Positions 62,174 to 64,000 of a stretch of 64,000 nucleotides of DNA are shown here, piece by piece (position 1 is the stretch's first letter; each line of letters opens with the position of its first letter). The position numbers and the translations under genes were made by a program. Source of the DNA: Verpa conica (lineage: Eukaryota > Ascomycota > Pezizomycetes > Pezizales > Morchellaceae); assembly GCA_033030425.1 (NCBI GenBank), contig JAUFSD010000009.1:1054001-1118000 (forward strand), written 5' to 3'. Under the pieces are notes generated by a model that saw only the letters and a list, made by a program, of their open reading frames with translations, did not search any database and was not told the origin of the DNA.

Positions 62174-63334
62174 ATGAATATGGCTCCTAGAAGGCCAGAT
62201 CTTAGTTTTCAGAGACCACGGCATTCGCAGCAAGGGATACAGAGTCTCCCTTCGGTAGTGCATTCAATTGCATTTTCTCGTCATAGGCGTAAGAACCGCC
62301 ACCTTTTTTCCACAATAATTACTTTACCGCCCCCGCAAACCCCAGCAAGTCCAGTACCAATGTTTCTTAGAATACAGACATCATACCCAACATCTGATAA
62401 ACATTTAACCACTAGAGGTTTACCACATGATATCATCATGAAGATCCTCCTTAGATTTCAAAGCTACAAAGACCTCCACAATTTCATCAGTTCCTCGCCT
62501 GAATTCTACGGGCTCTTCGACGCCTACCGTGGCCAGATACTGACGCAAGTCGCGAAGAATATCCTCGGAGATGCTTGGGAGGAAGCAACAAGTGTCTTGG
62601 TTTATCACCGCAATGCCGAGATCCTCAAACAGAACTTTGCTGTTGTCGAGAAGGACTTGAAAGCTAAGTTTGTGCTACATAGAAGAGACATTCCCCAGCT
62701 TGTTTCAAATCAGAAGTTCTTCGAAAACTGCTGCAAGGAATTTGGAGCATATGTATCCAGTCACTGCCATCCGGCCCCCCATTACCGTTATTTACCTTAC
62801 TTATATGTCCCTTTAGCTCCAGTTCAAACCCCAGTTTTAGCTGCCACTACTGGTTCTGTTGAAGATGTTTTCACCCCCTCGTTTATCGCTGGAGATACAC
62901 TATCAATAAAGCTTTTCTATGAGATGTGGCTACTGAGCTTACAGTTCACATATGAACCAATTAAATCGTTTGACCTTCATGAATCTCTACCACTCCAGAG
63001 ACTTGTGGATCTACACACAGTGTCTCGTGTCATGTACCTCAATTCTACCTGCGTGGAGTTTGCATGTTCGCCGCGATGGGATATTGGGCTGGAGGTCGAT
63101 GGTAAATACATGGATCTCACGTGTGGCTTAATCACCATGTGGGGCTCGAAGAGGAAGTTCGAGCTTGGGTGTGTTGGGCTAATTCATATGAAGATGGATC
63201 TTCACCTTTGTGGTGTGACTGCTGATCTTACGGAGGAGGAGTACTGCTTTCTTGTGTCGGAAATGGGACAGGATATACTGGAATCTGAAATGACTCCTGT
63301 ACAGATGGCTGAGAAGTATGGTTTAGATGGATAG
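62174..63334 (+). CDS. F-box-like protein
   Basis: Single exon, 386 aa. A basic, Pro-rich N-terminus (about 75 residues) is followed by a short F-box-like segment TRGLPHDIIMKILLRFQSYKDLHNFISSSPEF, with the Leu-Pro and spaced aliphatic residues expected of an F-box. The rest is a 250-residue predicted helical domain, with no leucine-rich or WD repeats seen. F-box proteins select substrates for SCF ubiquitin ligases, but F-box-like genes in this type of fungus are numerous and mostly uncharacterised. The start at 62174 has an in-frame Met two codons later (62180). Confidence 0.72.
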   Translation: MNMAPRRPDLSFQRPRHSQQGIQSLPSVVHSIAFSRHRRKNRHLFSTIITLPPPQTPASPVPMFLRIQTSYPTSDKHLTTRGLPHDIIMKILLRFQSYKDLHNFISSSPEFYGLFDAYRGQILTQVAKNILGDAWEEATSVLVYHRNAEILKQNFAVVEKDLKAKFVLHRRDIPQLVSNQKFFENCCKEFGAYVSSHCHPAPHYRYLPYLYVPLAPVQTPVLAATTGSVEDVFTPSFIAGDTLSIKLFYEMWLLSLQFTYEPIKSFDLHESLPLQRLVDLHTVSRVMYLNSTCVEFACSPRWDIGLEVDGKYMDLTCGLITMWGSKRKFELGCVGLIHMKMDLHLCGVTADLTEEEYCFLVSEMGQDILESEMTPVQMAEKYGLDG

Positions 63335-64000
63335 GAAGTGTCCGGGCCTTGAATACAATAATGGTAAACCTTGTGGTCAACGATAAGTTATGGGTATTAG
63401 ATACTAACAATCATCGACCGGATTTATAGTAACGCTGATTTTCTAATATTAGTAATATATTATGCGTGAATCAAAGACGGCACGCAAATTCTCAACTCCG
63501 TCATAAGGGCAAAAGGGGCAGCCCCTAGGAGTTTTAATATAATTTTTGGATTTTGCGCTCCTTACGATATCTACCCATCAGCTCCTGATTAATCTTGGTC
63601 CCTTTACTGCTATTTTCAAGGCATTGTCTCCATATGTCAGAATCTCACTATTGATCGCAAAATAACAATTCGTAGCGATCTATTTGTTCAGGGCTCATTG
63701 CAAAATCTTAGTATTCTCTCCTTTACTGTTTATACACATGTATAAATAAATAAATTTATTTTACCAAAATTTATGCTGTGTACAGTCGTTCACGGAGTAA
63801 CGATAGATACGGTCTCACGGCGGACAGGGGTGTTCTAGGCTTCTTACCCAAAAAGTCGTTTTTTGACTGACTAAACCGCTGTCCGCCGTCACCCTGTGCA
63901 AGACTGTACAGAGTCATATCTGGTACTTTTAGTATATAACTTAACAATGCAGAAAGATCTGTTGTACTCCCAATATTTTAAGCCCCACTTAGGTGTCTTT
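63335..64000. other. Terminal intergenic region
   Basis: 666 bp from the F-box-like gene to the window edge, AT-rich, containing the MITE-like element listed next. No gene seen. Confidence 0.5.
63783..63906. mobile_element. MITE-like element, 124 bp, TA-flanked
   Basis: The ends are CAGTC (63783) and GACTG (63906), inverted repeats flanked on both sides by TA (63781-63782 and 63907-63908). An internal perfect 11-bp inverted repeat ACGGCGGACAG is at 63817-63827, with its complement at 63879-63889. TA target sites and CAGT ends are typical of pogo/Fot1-type Tc1-mariner elements, so this may be a small non-autonomous copy. It codes for nothing. Confidence 0.6.

Overview
The window is a 64-kb piece of a filamentous ascomycete (Pezizomycotina) nuclear genome. 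The evidence is many short spliceosomal introns (mostly 46-110 nt, GTAAGT-like donors, CTAAC/CTGAC branch sites), long AT-rich spacers without operons, and fungal-specific genes: a group-5 AspE-type septin, a PtaB-type LIM-binding protein, PRM1, a long Pro-rich annexin and a NACHT/ankyrin STAND gene with a fungal N-terminal domain. The F-box-like protein and the STAND architecture remind me of Pezizomycetes (truffle/morel relatives), but that placement is a guess. I saw no tRNA, rRNA, CRISPR or origin.

Left part (1-15.8 kb): a 3'-truncated POP1 (RNase P/MRP); a broken STAND gene with an N-terminal signalling domain, a truncated NACHT domain and nine ankyrin repeats, frameshifted once; HOM2; CWC2 divergent from PRP43 (both splicing-related); an SRPK-like kinase convergent with a GNAT acetyltransferase.

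Middle (15.8-47 kb): a PtaB-type LIM-domain-binding protein with a Gln-rich N-terminus and a hairpin-bearing intron, preceded by about 1 kb of simple repeats; a three-KH-domain FUBP-like RNA-binding protein; two adjacent paralogous coiled-coil proteins of a family I do not recognise (28682-31986 and 32846-34987); PRM1 (mating-cell fusion); an orphan 336-aa protein; a Pro-rich annexin.

Right part (47-64 kb): an AKR7-like aldo-keto reductase, the AspE septin, the molybdopterin synthase large subunit, a small secreted protein, a CxxC-rich orphan, the eRF1 methyltransferase MTQ2, an F-box-like protein, and a 124-bp MITE-like element flanked by TA near the end.

The core genes are conserved housekeeping genes dispersed with no visible cluster logic; RNA processing is well represented (POP1, CWC2, PRP43, an SRPK-like kinase, the KH protein). 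The most unusual items are the coiled-coil gene pair, the degenerate STAND gene with a 25-nt exon carrying its P-loop, the structured PtaB intron and a strongly over-represented intergenic palindrome TACATGTA (14 copies, none in a called CDS). All gene models were spliced by eye from frame, splice signals and remembered family alignments, with no transcript evidence.
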